Positions 19,140-32,520 of a stretch of DNA of 64,000 nucleotides are shown piece after piece; positions within the stretch are counted from its first letter, which is position 1; every line of letters begins with the position of its first letter. This DNA comes from Coenobita brevimanus (Eukaryota > Arthropoda > Malacostraca > Decapoda > Coenobitidae). The notes beneath the pieces were generated by a model. The model made no database searches. It was not told where the DNA came from and was given only the letters and a program-made list of their open reading frames with translations. Made by a program: the position numbers and the translations under genes. The DNA lies in NCBI GenBank assembly GCA_032717465.1, contig CM064657.1, positions 23,127,848 through 23,191,847 on the forward strand. The letters are read 5' to 3'.

Positions 19140-20455
19140 CAACATGGATTATAACAGCATGGCCATCACAACATGGGTCATCACAGTGTGGGTTATTGCA
19201 GCATGATCATTACAACATGGGTCGACCCAGCATGGGTCAGCACAGCATGCGCTATTACAACATGGGTCGACACAGCATGGATTATTACAGCATGGGTCAA
19301 CACAGCATGGGTCAATACAGCATGGGTCAATACAGCTTGGGTCAACACAGCATGCGCTATTACAACATGGGTCAACACAGCATGAATTATTACAGCATGG
19401 GTCAACACAGCATGGATTATTACAGCATGGGTCAACACAGCATGGATTATTACAGCATGGGTCAACACAGCATGGATTATTACAACATGGGTCAACACAG
19501 CATGGGTTATTACAGCATGGGTCAACACAGCATGAATTATTACAGCATGGGTCAACACAGCATGGGTTATTACAGCATGGGCAACACAGCATGGATTATT
19601 ACAACATGGGTCAACACAGCATGCGCTATTACAACATGGGTCAACACAGCATGAATTATTACAGCATGGGTCAACACAGCATGGGTTATTACAGCATGGG
19701 TCAACACAGCATGGATTATTACAACATGGGTCAACACAGCATGGGTTATTACAGCATGGGTCAACACAGCATGGGTTATTACAACATGGGTCAACACAGC
19801 ATGGGTTATTACAGCATGGGTCAACACAGCATGGGTTATTACAGCATGGGTCAACACAGCATGGGTTATTACAGCATGGGTCAACACAGCATGGGTTATT
19901 ACAACATGGGTCAACACAACATGGGTTATTACAGCATGGGTCAACACAGCATGGGTTATTACAACATGGGTCAACACAGCATGGGTTATTACAGCATGGG
20001 TCAACACAGCATGGGTCAACACAGCATGGATTATTACAACATTGGTCAACACAGCATGGATCAACACAGCATGGATTATTACAACATGGGTCAACACAGC
20101 ATGGGTTATTACAACATGGGTCAACACAGCATGGGTTATTACAACATGGGTCAACACAGCATGGGTTATTACAGCATGGGTCAACACAGCATGGGTTATT
20201 ACAGCATGGGTCAACACAGCATGGATTATTACAACGTGGGTTAACACAGCATGGATTATTACAACATGGGTTAACACAGCGTGGATTATTACATCATGGG
20301 TCAACACAGCATGGATTATTACAACATGGGTCAACACAGCATGGGTTATTACAACATGGGTCAACACAGCATGGGTCAATACAGCTTGGATCAACACAGC
20401 ATGAGTCACAACGTAGATTATCACAGTATGGGTCATCACAGCACGAGTCAACACA
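19140..20455 (+). repeat. Minisatellite of 15-bp half-units (30-bp dimer)
   Basis: More than 80 half-units alternate between AGCATGGGTCAACAC and AGCATGGGTTATTAC, with few variants (ACAGCATGGATTATTAC, TACAACATGGG). Because 15 is a multiple of 3, frames stay open on both strands: Met-Gly-Gln-His-Ser-Met-Gly-Tyr-Tyr on + and Val-Leu-Thr-His-Ala-Val-Ile on minus. A one-base loss at about 19581 (GGGCAAC for GGGTCAAC) changes the + frame. There is no initiation, splice or codon evidence for translation; read as satellite DNA. Confidence 0.95.
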
Positions 20456-20728
20456 AACGCCTGGCAAGAATGAGCCACAGACAGAGGAGCAATACGACCC
20501 TTCCCCCCGTGGCAGGACTGAGCTAACTTGTGAAAGGCTCATTTAACTTTCCGTAGGCGTGTTGGGAAAGAGGCTGTAGAGTGCTGGCTTTTGACATTTG
20601 CCTCCTTAATGGTGATGAATCTCGCATAACGGAGTTCACCTCCTGTACTCGTCAGTTACTCCCACACCTCTCTTTATCTCTGCATTTGTATTAGTCTGTG
20701 TGAAGTCTACTGCCGGAATGAATCTTCT

Positions 20729-20776
<48 letters not shown>

Positions 20777-21180
20777 GTAGCACCCTTATCACAATTTACC
20801 CTTGCTCATGCTGGCCAGGTGCGAATCGGAAAGAGATGTCCATAGTGTGAACGGTGCATGTGTAAGTTAGTGCTGACAGGGTAATGGATATGTTCATGTG
20901 AATCTTTGTGCTGTATGTGAATGGTATGAATCGACAGGGTTGGAGTTAGCATGTGGAAGCACCCAGTGTTAATAGTCCGCCCAATAGCAGCTGGACTCAC
21001 TTTGAATGACCTGAAATGAGTCTTAGTTTACGTAACCTAGTAGACCAGTGACCGAACATAACTTGGCAACACACTCCGAACTGACCGGACTACGTAAGTT
21101 CAGAATTGGCAGCCAGACTTAGCGTGACCTAATTTTAGGAGACCCAACTTGACCCAGTGGCTGTTACAGGTTTCTCATAG
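20456..21180. other. Unassigned sequence with (GA)n at 20732-20775
   Basis: Contains a (GA)22 microsatellite. From about 20990 to 21150 there are loose CTGAAATGAG/GACCGGAC words like those at 16.0-16.8 kb. No gene. Confidence 0.5.
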
Positions 21181-21181
21181 A

Positions 21182-21222
21182 TGATTATAATCACATGGTG
21201 CATACTATGTGATTATAATCAC
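21182..21222. repeat. Near-perfect hairpin built on GTGATTATAATCAC
   Basis: TGATTATAATCACATG is followed after a short loop (GTGCATAC) by TATGTGATTATAATCAC, its inverted copy. Each arm contains the self-complementary core TGATTATAATCA. The stem extends imperfectly through CTCAT/ATGAG on the outside. Possible paired binding site or structured RNA element; function unknown. Confidence 0.6.
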
Positions 21223-21239
21223 ATGATAAATGAGCCTAT

Positions 21240-23095
<1,856 letters not shown>

Positions 23096-23435
23096 CCCGT
23101 GCTCAGGATACCGCTGCCTCCCTCACACTCATCCTCACCCCCCTCACCTCCTCCCTCACTTTCCCTCCTCTTCTTTCCTCACCCACTTCCTCCCTTAGCG
23201 ACACAGTCATCCATCTTCTTCCACACCCTCATCCTTACCGACCTCTCACCCTCACCTCCTCCTCCCTAACTCATACTCTCACCAATTTCCTCTCCTCCTC
23301 AACCATACCCATACCTCACCTAACCCATCTCCATCGACATTTACCCTTCGTCACCTCCTCCACCCACCTTCACTCACTCTCTCCTCCCTCCCTCTCCTTT
23401 CTCCTCCTCCTCCTCCTCCTCCTCCTCCTCCTCCA
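23096..23435. repeat. Pyrimidine-rich tract ending in (TCC)n
   Basis: C/T-rich sequence with CTCACCCTCA-type words, closing with about 11 TCC triplets at 23401-23434. Triplex-prone. Confidence 0.85.
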
Positions 23436-23470
23436 TTTTTCAATTTGTTCGATGCAAATAAAGTAATATA

Positions 23471-24335
23471 AGTTCCTTGTTTCAGTGGACTGAATTGAGC
23501 TAGGGCCTGATTGACTGTTGCCTACCTAAAAAGCGCCAGGCAAGGCTGCTGCACCACTCCTAAACATCCACTCTGTGCATTGCACATCCACACTGTGCAG
23601 CCCCCTTTTACTTAAGACACCCGTCATATATATTTCAATCTCCCCAATGCAAAGAAAGCAATATAAGCACAGATTAGGATCTGCACAGATAACCCTGAGT
23701 TAATGGTCACTACTCTCACTTTCGATCTGTGATGGGCTGTGGATCACTGAGGATCCCTGTTAGTCAAGTGATCTCCATTGGGATTTTTAAATGTACCAGG
23801 GGTCACTGCTTCAGGAGGAAACTTGTGTACTTGTCCCACATGGGAGAGTTCCTTGTCTCAGTGGATTGAACGGAGCAAGGGTCTGATTGACTGCTGCCTA
23901 CCTCAAAAGCGCCAGGCAAGGCTGCCACACCACCCCTAAACATCCACTCTGTGCATTGCACATCCACACTGTGCTGCCCCCCTTTTATCTAAGACACCTG
24001 TCGTATATATTTCAATCTCCCCAATGCAAAGAAAGCAATATAAGCACAGATTAGGATCTGCACAGATAACCCTGAGTTAATGGTCACTACTCTCACTTTC
24101 GATCTGTGATGGGCTGTGGATCACTGAGGATCCCTGTTAGTCAAGTGACCACCATCGGGATTTTTTTAATGTACTAGGGGTCACTGCTTCAGGAGGAAAC
24201 TTGTGTACTTGTCCCACGTGGGAGAGTTCCTTTTCTCAGTGGATTGAACGGAGCTAGGGCCTGATTGACTGCTGCCTACCTCAAAAGCATCAGGCAAGGC
24301 TGCCGCACCACCCCTAAACATCCACACTGTGCAGT
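23471..24335 (+). repeat. Satellite-like tandem repeat, 376/378-bp unit, 2.3 copies
   Basis: AGTTCCTTGTTTCAGTGGA at 23471 recurs at 23847 and 24225, and the sequence between is about 93-95% identical by eye (GGATCTGCACAGATAACCC, TGGGCTGTGGATCACTGAGG). The third copy is cut off after the CACACTGTGCAGTG word. Within each unit the block CATCCACTCTGTGCATTGCA is itself duplicated. No coding frame. Function unknown. Confidence 0.93.
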
Positions 24336-24705
24336 GTGTAGTTTCCACATTATGTCCACAGACTTCCCATAAATTCAATGTACCGATTTATAATGTCATG
24401 CCGTAACTATTAGTTGATTTGATTACTTTCCCTTTCAGGTTACTCAGTCAGGTAGCTTATAGACAAAGTATTATAGAATGTGGCTTTTCCTTTCCAGTTT
24501 TTCCTATGAAATTTCCATGTCAGTTTTTCCATGCTGCATGGTGTTTTTTTTCTCACTTTTTCCTGGAGGGTTTGGTGGTGGGGGAAGCCTTCTTGCTTTA
24601 CTATCCTTATCCTTCAGCATGTAGAGTTAGATCTTGTAGTCATAGTTTTCTCTGCAACAAGCAGCCTCGAAATGACCATAAGGTCTGTTGCTGTTTGTTT
24701 TCCTA
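24336..24705. other. Unassigned T-rich sequence
   Basis: Unique, T-rich; open frames here run into the following pyrimidine tract and are not credible. Confidence 0.4.
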
Positions 24706-24708
24706 TGT

Positions 24709-25790
24709 AATCCTCCTCCTCTTCCTCCTCCCTCCTCCTCTTCCTCCTCCCTCCTCCTCTTCCTCCTCCCTCCTCCTCTTCCTCCTCCCTCCTCCTCTTC
24801 CTCCTCCTCCTCCTCCTCCTCCTCCTCCTCCTCCTCCTCCTCCTCCTCCTCCTCCTCCCGGACCCTTTACTTTTTCACCTACCCTAACTCACCTTCCTCC
24901 ACACCCTGACCCTCCTTTTCCCTCACCCTCACCTACTTCCTCCCACACTCTTACCTGTTGTTTCCTGCTCTCACGTCCTCACTTACTCCTTCCCACACTC
25001 TGATTTTCATTCATTTCCTCCCAGCCTTACTCTCTTTTACCTCTCTCCTTCCCATCATTACACTTGTTTTCACGCTAACCAGCCTTTTTCCACAGACACT
25101 GCCTCATCCTTGCCCATCTCTCACCCACCCCAGCCGATAGCACGTGTTCCTCCTCATATCCACTTACTGTTTCGCCACACGCTTTTCTTATAGTCTCACC
25201 CCTGCTTCTCTCACACCCACTTTATCCTCTCCCTCCCTTTATCACTTCCCATCCCTCTCTCTGCCCCACCTTTCCGTTCCTCTTTTTTCACCTTCGCTCA
25301 CTCCTTCCTTCCTTCTTAACTCATCACCACTCCATCTTCACCTTCCCCTCTCTTCCTCACTGTACCTCTTCCTCTTTCCCTTCCGCACCTTACCCCTTTC
25401 GCTCTCTCCTTTTCACACCCTCCCCATCTCCTTTCTTCACCCTACCCCACTGGCCCTTTGTTCTTCACAACTTCCCCATCTCCTTTCTTCACCCTAACCC
25501 AAACTCCGTCTTCTCATCCTCCCCATTTCCCTTCCTGACCCTACCCCACTTTCCCTCTCAGCTTCCCACCTTCCCCGTCTACCTTCTTCACCTTACCCCA
25601 CTCGTCCTCTCTGTTTTCCACCCTCCCCCATCTCCTCTCCTTACCCTCCCCATCTCCCTTCCTCACCCTATCCTTGTCTCCCTCCCCACTTCTCTTTCTC
25701 TCTTCCATTTCTCTCCCCTCCTTCCAATTCCCTCCTCCCCACCCACATTTCCCCCTTTCATCCCTCTTCCCCCTTCCCACCCCCCAGATC
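24709..25790. repeat. 1.1-kb polypyrimidine tract
   Basis: (TCC)n and CTCCTCTTCCTCC repeats at 24709-24858, then nearly continuous C/T-rich sequence with recurrent CACCCTACCCCACT and CTTCCTCACCCT words to 25790. Long proline/serine/leucine frames reflect composition. Strong potential for triplex (H-DNA) formation. Confidence 0.85.
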
Positions 25791-25794
25791 CACA

Positions 25795-25966
25795 AGTTGT
25801 GTTTTGTCAGGCAGATTCCCAGAAGTAAAATGTTGTGAGATTAGCCGTGGTTTAGAGTCGCAATAATGTATTCACCAAGTGCTCTCACGGGGCCGCACAA
25901 ACAGTCACCTCACAACTTGCCTCAGCTCGATATGGGCTAACTTTGTACACGGAGCCAGGTACAGGC

Positions 25967-25968
<2 letters not shown>
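25795..25968. promoter_or_regulatory. Unique island between pyrimidine and (GT)n tracts
   Basis: About 170 bp of balanced, non-repetitive sequence (GTCGCAATAATGTATTC, GGGCCGCACAAACAGTCACC) isolated between simple repeats. Candidate conserved non-coding element by context; no motif is decisive. Confidence 0.22.

Positions 25969-25969
<1 letters not shown>

Positions 25970-26055
<86 letters not shown>
25970..26055. repeat. (GT)n microsatellite
   Basis: About 42 GT units. Confidence 0.98.
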
Positions 26056-26056
<1 letters not shown>

Positions 26057-26059
26057 GGC

Positions 26060-26555
26060 GTGTCATGTGGTGTTGTACAAATTGAAAGGCAGGTGTGTGA
26101 TGGGAGAAGCAGGTATGTGATTTGTTGTAGTGCATAGGGTAAGGCAGGCGTGTGATACGTACTTTGAAGTGAGATGCAGATGTGTGAAAGGTGAGGCAGG
26201 TGTGTGATGTGAACTGTGAAGTGAGACGCAAATGTGTGATGTGTAGTGTGAAGGGTGAGGCAGGTGAATGTGTGGATGAGGCATGTGTGTGCTGTGTATT
26301 GCAAAGTGAGAGACAGATGTGTGATATGTAGTGTGAAGGCTGAGACAGGTGTGTGTGTGGATGAGGTATGTGTGTGATGTGTACGAGTACAGTGAAATGA
26401 GAGGCAGATGTGTGATGTGTAGTGTTAAGGGGGAAGCAGGTGTGTATGCATGTGGGGATATGGTAGGTGTGTGTCCATGTGTGGAAGAGGCAGGTGTGTG
26501 ATGCGTACTGTGACGTGAGAAGCAGATGTGTAATGTGTAGTATAAAGGGATAGGA

Positions 26556-26605
<50 letters not shown>

Positions 26606-27930
26606 TGGGATATGCAGTTGTCTAATATGGTGTAGTGTGATGGGAGAAACAGGTGTATGTGGATGGGGAAGATAGGTGTGTGTGATGCGAAATGCAGGTG
26701 TTTCATGTGATATAATGTGATGGGAAGCGCAGATGTATGTGTGGATCAGACAGGTGGATTGTGTGGTGTAGTTTGAGAAGTGAGACAAGTGTGCGATGTA
26801 GTGTAGTGTGATGGAGAAGCTGTGTGTGGATGAGGTGTGTGTGTGATGTGGCATGTTGTGATGGAATGAGGAAGATATGTGGTACGTGAGGGAGTGACAG
26901 GTATGTATGAAGGTGACGCAGATGTGTGATAAGGTGTAGCAGGTGTGTGATGGGATAATGCAGGTGTACTGTATTTGATAGGGAAGGTAGCTGTGTTACG
27001 GGGTGAGGCAGGTGTGTGATGGAATGAGACAGGTGTGTGATGGGGGTGAGGCAGGTGTGTGATGGGATGAGGCAGATGTGTGGTGTGATTTGGAGAGAGG
27101 CAGGTGTGTGTTGTGGTGTAGGAAGACTCAGTTGTGTAGTGTGGTTTAGGGAGAGGTAGATGTGTGATGAGATGAAGAAGTTATGTGATGGGGTGATGCT
27201 GGTGTATGATGGGGTGAGGCCGATGTGATGGGATGAGGCAAATGTGTAATGGGATGAGGAAGGTGTGTGATGGAAGGAGGCAGGTGTGTGGTGTGGTGTG
27301 GGGAGAGTCAGGTGTGTGGTGTGGTGTGGGGAGAGTCAGGTGTGTGGTGTGGTGTGGGGAGAGTCAGGTGTGTGGTGTGGTTTGGGGAGAGGCAGGTGTG
27401 TAATGTGGTGTGGTGTGGGGGGAGAGACAGGTGTGTGTTGTGATGTGGGGAGATGCAAGTAGGCTATGTGGTGTGAACTGGGGAGAGGCAAGTGTGTAGT
27501 GTGGTTTGGGTAGAGGCAGGTGTGTGTTGTGGTGTGAGGAGAGACAGGTGTGTAGTGTGATGTGGTGTGGGGAGAGGCAGGTGTGTGGTGTGGTTTGGGG
27601 AGAGGCAAGGTTGTGTTGTGGTTTGGGGAGAGGCAGGTGTGTGGTGTGATTTGGAGAGAGACAATTGTGTGGTGTGATTTGGGGAGAGGCAAGTGTTTCG
27701 TGTGATTTGGGGAGAGGCAAGTGTTTCGTGTGGTTTGGGGAGAGGCATGTGTGTTGCGTGGTTTGAGGAGAGGCAGGTGTGTATTGTGGTGTGAGGAGGG
27801 ACAGGTATGTGGTGTGATGTGGTGTGGGGAGAGAGAAGTGGTTGTTGTGTTGTGGTGTGGAGAAAGGTAAGTATGTGGTGTGACGTGGAGGAGAATCAGA
27901 TGTGTGGTGCAATATGCTGTAGGAAGAGGT
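26060..27930 (+). repeat. Long degenerate G/T-rich minisatellite, about 26-38-bp units
   Basis: 1.9 kb of imperfect units with the core GAGGCAGGTGTGTGATG (26.06-27.3 kb) grading into GGGGAGAGGCAGGTGTGTGG (27.3-27.9 kb), the latter more homogeneous. A (GT)n tract sits at 26556-26604. Histidine/threonine/proline-rich minus-strand frames are by-products. Confidence 0.88.
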
Positions 27931-28189
27931 AGGTGGGTTTAAGAGAAAAAAAAGTATTGATATGTTTATTGGGATAGAGATGGAGGTGTATAATAAGGGA
28001 CAGATAAATGCAGTTCTGGTCAGTACACTAGGGGTTCAAATAAAGGAAGCTGTAATGTAGGCCACCCAGCTACTGTTGATTAGTTTAGGTTTTAATACGT
28101 TTTGAGAATGTATAACGAAACATGATTGTTCGTGTACACGCAAATACCTGTAAATATTTCCCATAAAATATAGGAAATAGGGTTGGGAT

Positions 28190-28372
28190 GGGATTCATTG
28201 TGTTCGGTGGTTATAGCGTTGTCTCGTACTGTGCGTTGGTTGGAGATTGGGTTCAAAGTCAGCCGTGGCGGACATTTAAGTTGGTGCTTGTAGTAGGTCG
28301 TTTCGGATGCTAGTATAGATTATGTTCACACCCTGACGGTTTGTATCGATGATACATACGCGCGCCCACGCG

Positions 28373-28374
<2 letters not shown>
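28190..28374 (+). mobile_element. tRNA-derived SINE fragment ending at (CA)n
   Basis: TGGTTATAGCG (28208-28218) fits an A box and GGGTTCAAAGTC (28249-28260) a B box, about 31 bp apart as in tRNA genes. Downstream unique body to about 28370 runs into (CA)n at 28375-28431. The cloverleaf is not intact, so a SINE is preferred over a tRNA gene. Confidence 0.5.

Positions 28375-28431
<57 letters not shown>
28375..28431. repeat. (CA)n microsatellite
   Basis: About 27 CA units directly after the SINE body. Confidence 0.97.
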
Positions 28432-28432
<1 letters not shown>

Positions 28433-28433
<1 letters not shown>

Positions 28434-29021
28434 TATAAAACACTTCCAGTTTCACATGCATTGCCTCACTGCAGACATCCTGTCCTGATTCGTACTTCTT
28501 CAGTATGAGAAAGGTTTAATTCTAGGTGCCACTCACTTTTCGAAGAGAAGGTTTGGTCCTGCTGATTCAGATACATGATGGTGATGATAATGATTGATGG
28601 TAAATATTTTTTAAGTGCGTTCCCTCAGCACTTCGGCTTACTGGGCCTTGGTTACAGTTGCATAGTTCTCAGCAAAAGGTATTTCACCTAAAGGCTGGCG
28701 AGAGGTGGGCATAGAGATGTGCCTGGTGTGACGTGAGAAGTGTGGGACCAGTGAAGTGTGATACTGCCACCGACACTTCACCACATGACTTGGCTGTTGG
28801 TTCATGTCATATTAACACCTAGGCTCCTGTGACCGTATCTCAGCTAAATGAATCGTCTGGCGTTATCTGAAATTAAATACTAGCAGTGTCTGGACTGTGA
28901 GAGCCTCGGTAATCGGTATTAACACTCTCAGACTCATATTTTCACTCAAGTTTATAAAATCGTTTGGTGTTAATGGGGTAAATTGCTAGAGAATATGCGA
29001 CCACGAGAGAGTTAATATAGC

Positions 29022-29089
<68 letters not shown>

Positions 29090-29400
29090 TGATCGTTTTT
29101 ATAATTGTAGTAGCCAGTGTAAAATGTATACAAAGCTATAATTGTCCTGCAGGGGCAGTGGATACCTGAACCTTTTCCCTATGTTTATCCAAGCTCAGTT
29201 ATCTGGCTTTATCAGGAATTATACTAAAAAAAGTTGTCGTATTGAAGATAGTAAAAGCCTTCTGTCGAGCTGCTGAATGAATCCCAGTACCATTGACGCC
29301 CTGGAATAATGTAAGTGAATGGAATTGAGAATACCATTAGGTATGAAGGGCTGCGTGTCTAGAGGGAGAAGATACATTGCCTCGAAAGGATAACTTTACC
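28433..29400. other. Unassigned sequence with (CT)n at 29024-29086
   Basis: Mostly unique. Includes a degenerate member of a dispersed repeat at about 28850-29015 (GAATCGTCTGGCGTTATC, GAGAGAGTTAAT) and about 31 CT units. Confidence 0.5.
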
Positions 29401-29830
29401 CTTATCGTGTCCCGACCCGGCACTTTCTAAAAGAGGGGCGTAATTGCTTGTGGAATTGCCAATTATTCATTAAATCAAAACTGACATATTTTTACTTGTT
29501 TTAAATGGTAATTCCACATGGAATCAACCTCACCCACCCCTCTTTTCCAAAGGCCGGACCAATTACTTTGGAAATGAGGGGGTGTAATTCCATGTGGAGT
29601 TATAATTTATTCAATCAAATTTAAAAACATTTTTGTTTTGTTTCAGTCACAGAAGTACAATAATGTCCCTCATTAATTGAAATTATTCTGATAACGTTTA
29701 TTTAAGATACGTATTGCATAATTATGATTTGGTAAATAACACTACTCTTTTATAATGAGTATTGATTGGCCCGCCGAAAATTGGAAGGGGAGGGCGTAAC
29801 CCCCTCCCCTCTACTCTCCAGTCTGTGTCT
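29400..29830. repeat. Nested inverted and direct repeats around ATTCCACATGGAAT
   Basis: A hairpin spans 29509-29602: the arm TAATTCCACATGGAAT...CCTCTTTTCCAAAG pairs with CTTTGGAAATGAGGG...AATTCCATGTGGAG. A diverged direct copy of the right arm and its AT-rich flank lies at 29420-29500. A further GC hairpin (GGGGAGGGCGTAACCCCCTCCCC, interrupted) is at 29790-29815. Possibly a foldback transposon remnant. Confidence 0.5.
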
Positions 29831-31559
29831 ATTGAGTCATTTGTTGGCCAAGAAGGGTTTAGACAGCAAGAGTCGGATTGCCATGAGACTGATAAAGAAA
29901 TGTTATTTGTGTAGAATTCATATAAGTTAGGGAAATGCGTATTCTAACAAAACATTTGAAAAGGGTGGATCAGGATGTAAGGTCACTTGTTATCATTCAT
30001 AAAGCGGTTCATAGGCTACAGCTGACCCACACTGGAAAAGAGCTGTTTTACGTCGCGGACACACTTGCTCGAGACGTGTGATCAACAAGAGGAAAAGATG
30101 TTCTGGGTTAGTTTGGCAGCATTAAGAGAGTCTGAACCTTGGCCGTAATGTAGTGCCTCGTTCCCTATTGCCAGTCATATTTCGAGCAAGTGTATCTGCT
30201 TCTTTATCCGCTTCCAGTGCGTGGTGCAATAGGCACACATACTATGTATTTGATTTCAGCTTAACGGTCGTTCAGTTTTTAGTGCCTCTTTTTGACATTA
30301 CTAACTGAAAGTGAAGAGTCACTTTTTGAAGACATCCCAGACTATTTTAAGGCACTATGAACTCAGGTGATGGCAGCGTCCCATAGTAGACTGGTTGTAA
30401 TGGACAGACAGTCGCATAACTAAATAGCTGTCTTAGTGCGTTCGTTGTCTTGGAAAAAGCTTAACTCATTCAGCAGTTTTTTATGCATTATAAACGATTC
30501 ATTATCATCATTATCATCATCATCATCATCATCGTCGTTGTTGTCGTCGTCACTTAGTATCCTGTGTTCTTAGGGCGAAAATTATACTGAGGATAACTCC
30601 CCCCCTCCCTTCCGTACACTCTCTCCTCCCCCTTTCTGTACCATAGGAGGGGTAAGTTTGCTTGCAAGACAACTGTTAAATGGTGCAGGCACCGCAATTT
30701 TCTGTTGATATGTGTGGGGGGGGGGTGCTATTTCAAGTTCTCAACTCTAACTCTTCAATCTCTTCACTGCAGTGACATTTATTTTTCTCAAACTACTACC
30801 AGACGATGTCATTAAAATTGGGGAAGACTTCTAGCGCGAGAGAGTTAATGGTGGCTGTATCTAATTCAAATGATTCGATACGTCTCCCCAAACCTTATTA
30901 TGATCGTCAGGAGAGTACTGTAATATATTTTTTCCACAAATTGAAGGAATTAAGCTATCACAACATACAGGGAAAACGTGGACAGTGTTGTTGATCTCTA
31001 AGGAATATAATATAATTGTGTTTAAAGCGGTAACAATATGACGAGAAAACCAAACTTGCTGCTGTATAGTATTAAATGCTCGTTTTGTGGTAGTTAAAGC
31101 TTGCAGTGGTTCCTTTTGTAACGAAACACTGCCTTTCCATGGTGAACAGTCATACATGTGGACAGCAGTGATTAGTGAAGCTATACTAGAGAGGTGCAGC
31201 CGTATTAGGCATCATACGAAAGGCGTTCCGTTTTGCCAAAATGTCATGAACCTGTGTGCGTAATATTTCAGCATGTACGGACTTTTGGAAAATTTGAAAA
31301 CTGACGAAAGATGAGAAGAACAAGATAGTTCCGTAATTTAACACATGTAGACATCAGAAAGTTCTTGGGGCTTTGAAAAGTTCCACTGGAGACAACAGAA
31401 AGCAGAAGTAAACTCAAAATAGAGTTATTTACGAAATTATAGGGTAATAATTTCACGATTGATAGGCTAGTTTACGGAGAATACTGAACACAGAGTTACT
31501 CAGGGTTGGGAAGTATCATGGTAAAGAATACTTTGAAATGATGCAGGAAACGGGTAAAG
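29831..31559. other. Unassigned sequence with (ATC)n at 30498-30532
   Basis: Unique and AT-rich, no coding frame of substance. A short ATC/GTC run and a G10 run (about 30716-30726) are the only repeats seen. Confidence 0.4.
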
Positions 31560-31735
31560 CAGATTGTGACTACGGTCTGTCATCGATGTCGTGAAGGATG
31601 CGGGTAACTTTACGTTAGACTAAGTCGCAAAACTGTTTACGAAATGCATGAATGCTAAAGCAATACCCAAATCTTGGAAAGATGTGCATTATACTCTTTC
31701 AGCAGAAAGATAACAAATATGATTGAATCACAGCC
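31560..31735 (+). pseudogene. Decayed reverse transcriptase fragment
   Basis: 31633-31695 reads LFTKCMNAKAIPKSWKDVH, and after a frame change QQKDNKYD-stop-ITAR. Together these match the N-terminal part of non-LTR reverse transcriptases, where an LF.KCL..G.IP..WK block is followed by KKGD...NYRPI. The element is broken by stops and frameshifts and ends at an ATT-rich run. It is from a different LINE family than the RTE copies. Confidence 0.5.
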
Positions 31736-32280
31736 CGATGTTTTATTTTATTATTATTATTTTGTGTGTGAACATTATTGTATATATGTGCTTACAGCTA
31801 CAGTAAGTCAAGTATTAGATTCAAACCAACCAAAAGAAAATGCAAAATTGTATAATGATGTTCTGGTAACAGGTTATGTTCATATTCCTGAAAAGACATC
31901 ACCATTCAAGGAACCTCTGCTCTACGTATATTGATTCGATTGCATACACCACAGTGTTCAAAACAGATCGAAGGGAACCCATGGTGGCATTGCTATGAAT
32001 GGTCAGCTCAGCTACCCGGTTATATAAACAATCCTCAGGTACCTCCCTGTCTCCCGAAAGGAGTTGGTAAACTACAGGAGAATGGCAGCTTCAGCCTGCA
32101 GTCCACTAAGTTCACATTCAGATGAACCTGTGATGACAGCAACAACCACAACTTGCCTTGCAAAATCCAAACAACTTTAGGAATCTTAAAAGGATTGGCA
32201 GAGGATGATGTTAGATAAAACGTGAAGATATGAAGAGAGCTTCTTATACTAGAGATCAGTCAAAACAATATGTAATCACA
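31736..32280. other. Unassigned AT-rich sequence
   Basis: Short open frames (about 60-86 codons at 31674-32125) have no recognised domain; they could be further remains of the adjacent decayed retroelement. Confidence 0.35.
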
Positions 32281-32520
32281 ATCGATTAGCGAGGACACTC
32301 TGAGAGTGCATACATCTGCCAATTTAACATCATCACTCCTTGACCTTTGACCTTCTTCAATCAGAATTTAATCACTTGTTTCTCTGACGGTCTTCAAGTT
32401 AGTGCAGTTCTGTCCATAGTTGTTTTCAAGAAGTTCTTAAGAGACAGACAAACAGACAGAGCGAAAAAAAACAAAAAAAACAATTTGCTTGGCGATGGTA
32501 CAAAAAAAAAAAAAAAAAAA
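32281..32520 (+). mobile_element. Dispersed element with AGGTCAAAGGTCA on the minus strand
   Basis: Starts with AGCGAGGACACTCTGAGAGTGCATAC and contains TGACCTTTGACCT (32341-32353), a CAGAATTTAATCACTT block, GAGACAGACAAACAGACAGA and A-rich runs, then GCTTGGCGATGGTA. This is the block order of the (AAAC)n elements at 13.3 and 15.2 kb. An A18 run follows. Confidence 0.5.

Noticed and set aside
24419..25003. 194-residue Pro/Ser-rich protein
   Set aside because: Composition of a (TCC)n/pyrimidine tract; several frames are equally open.
28200..28270. Functional tRNA gene
   Set aside because: A and B boxes are present but acceptor and anticodon stems do not pair well; SINE head preferred.
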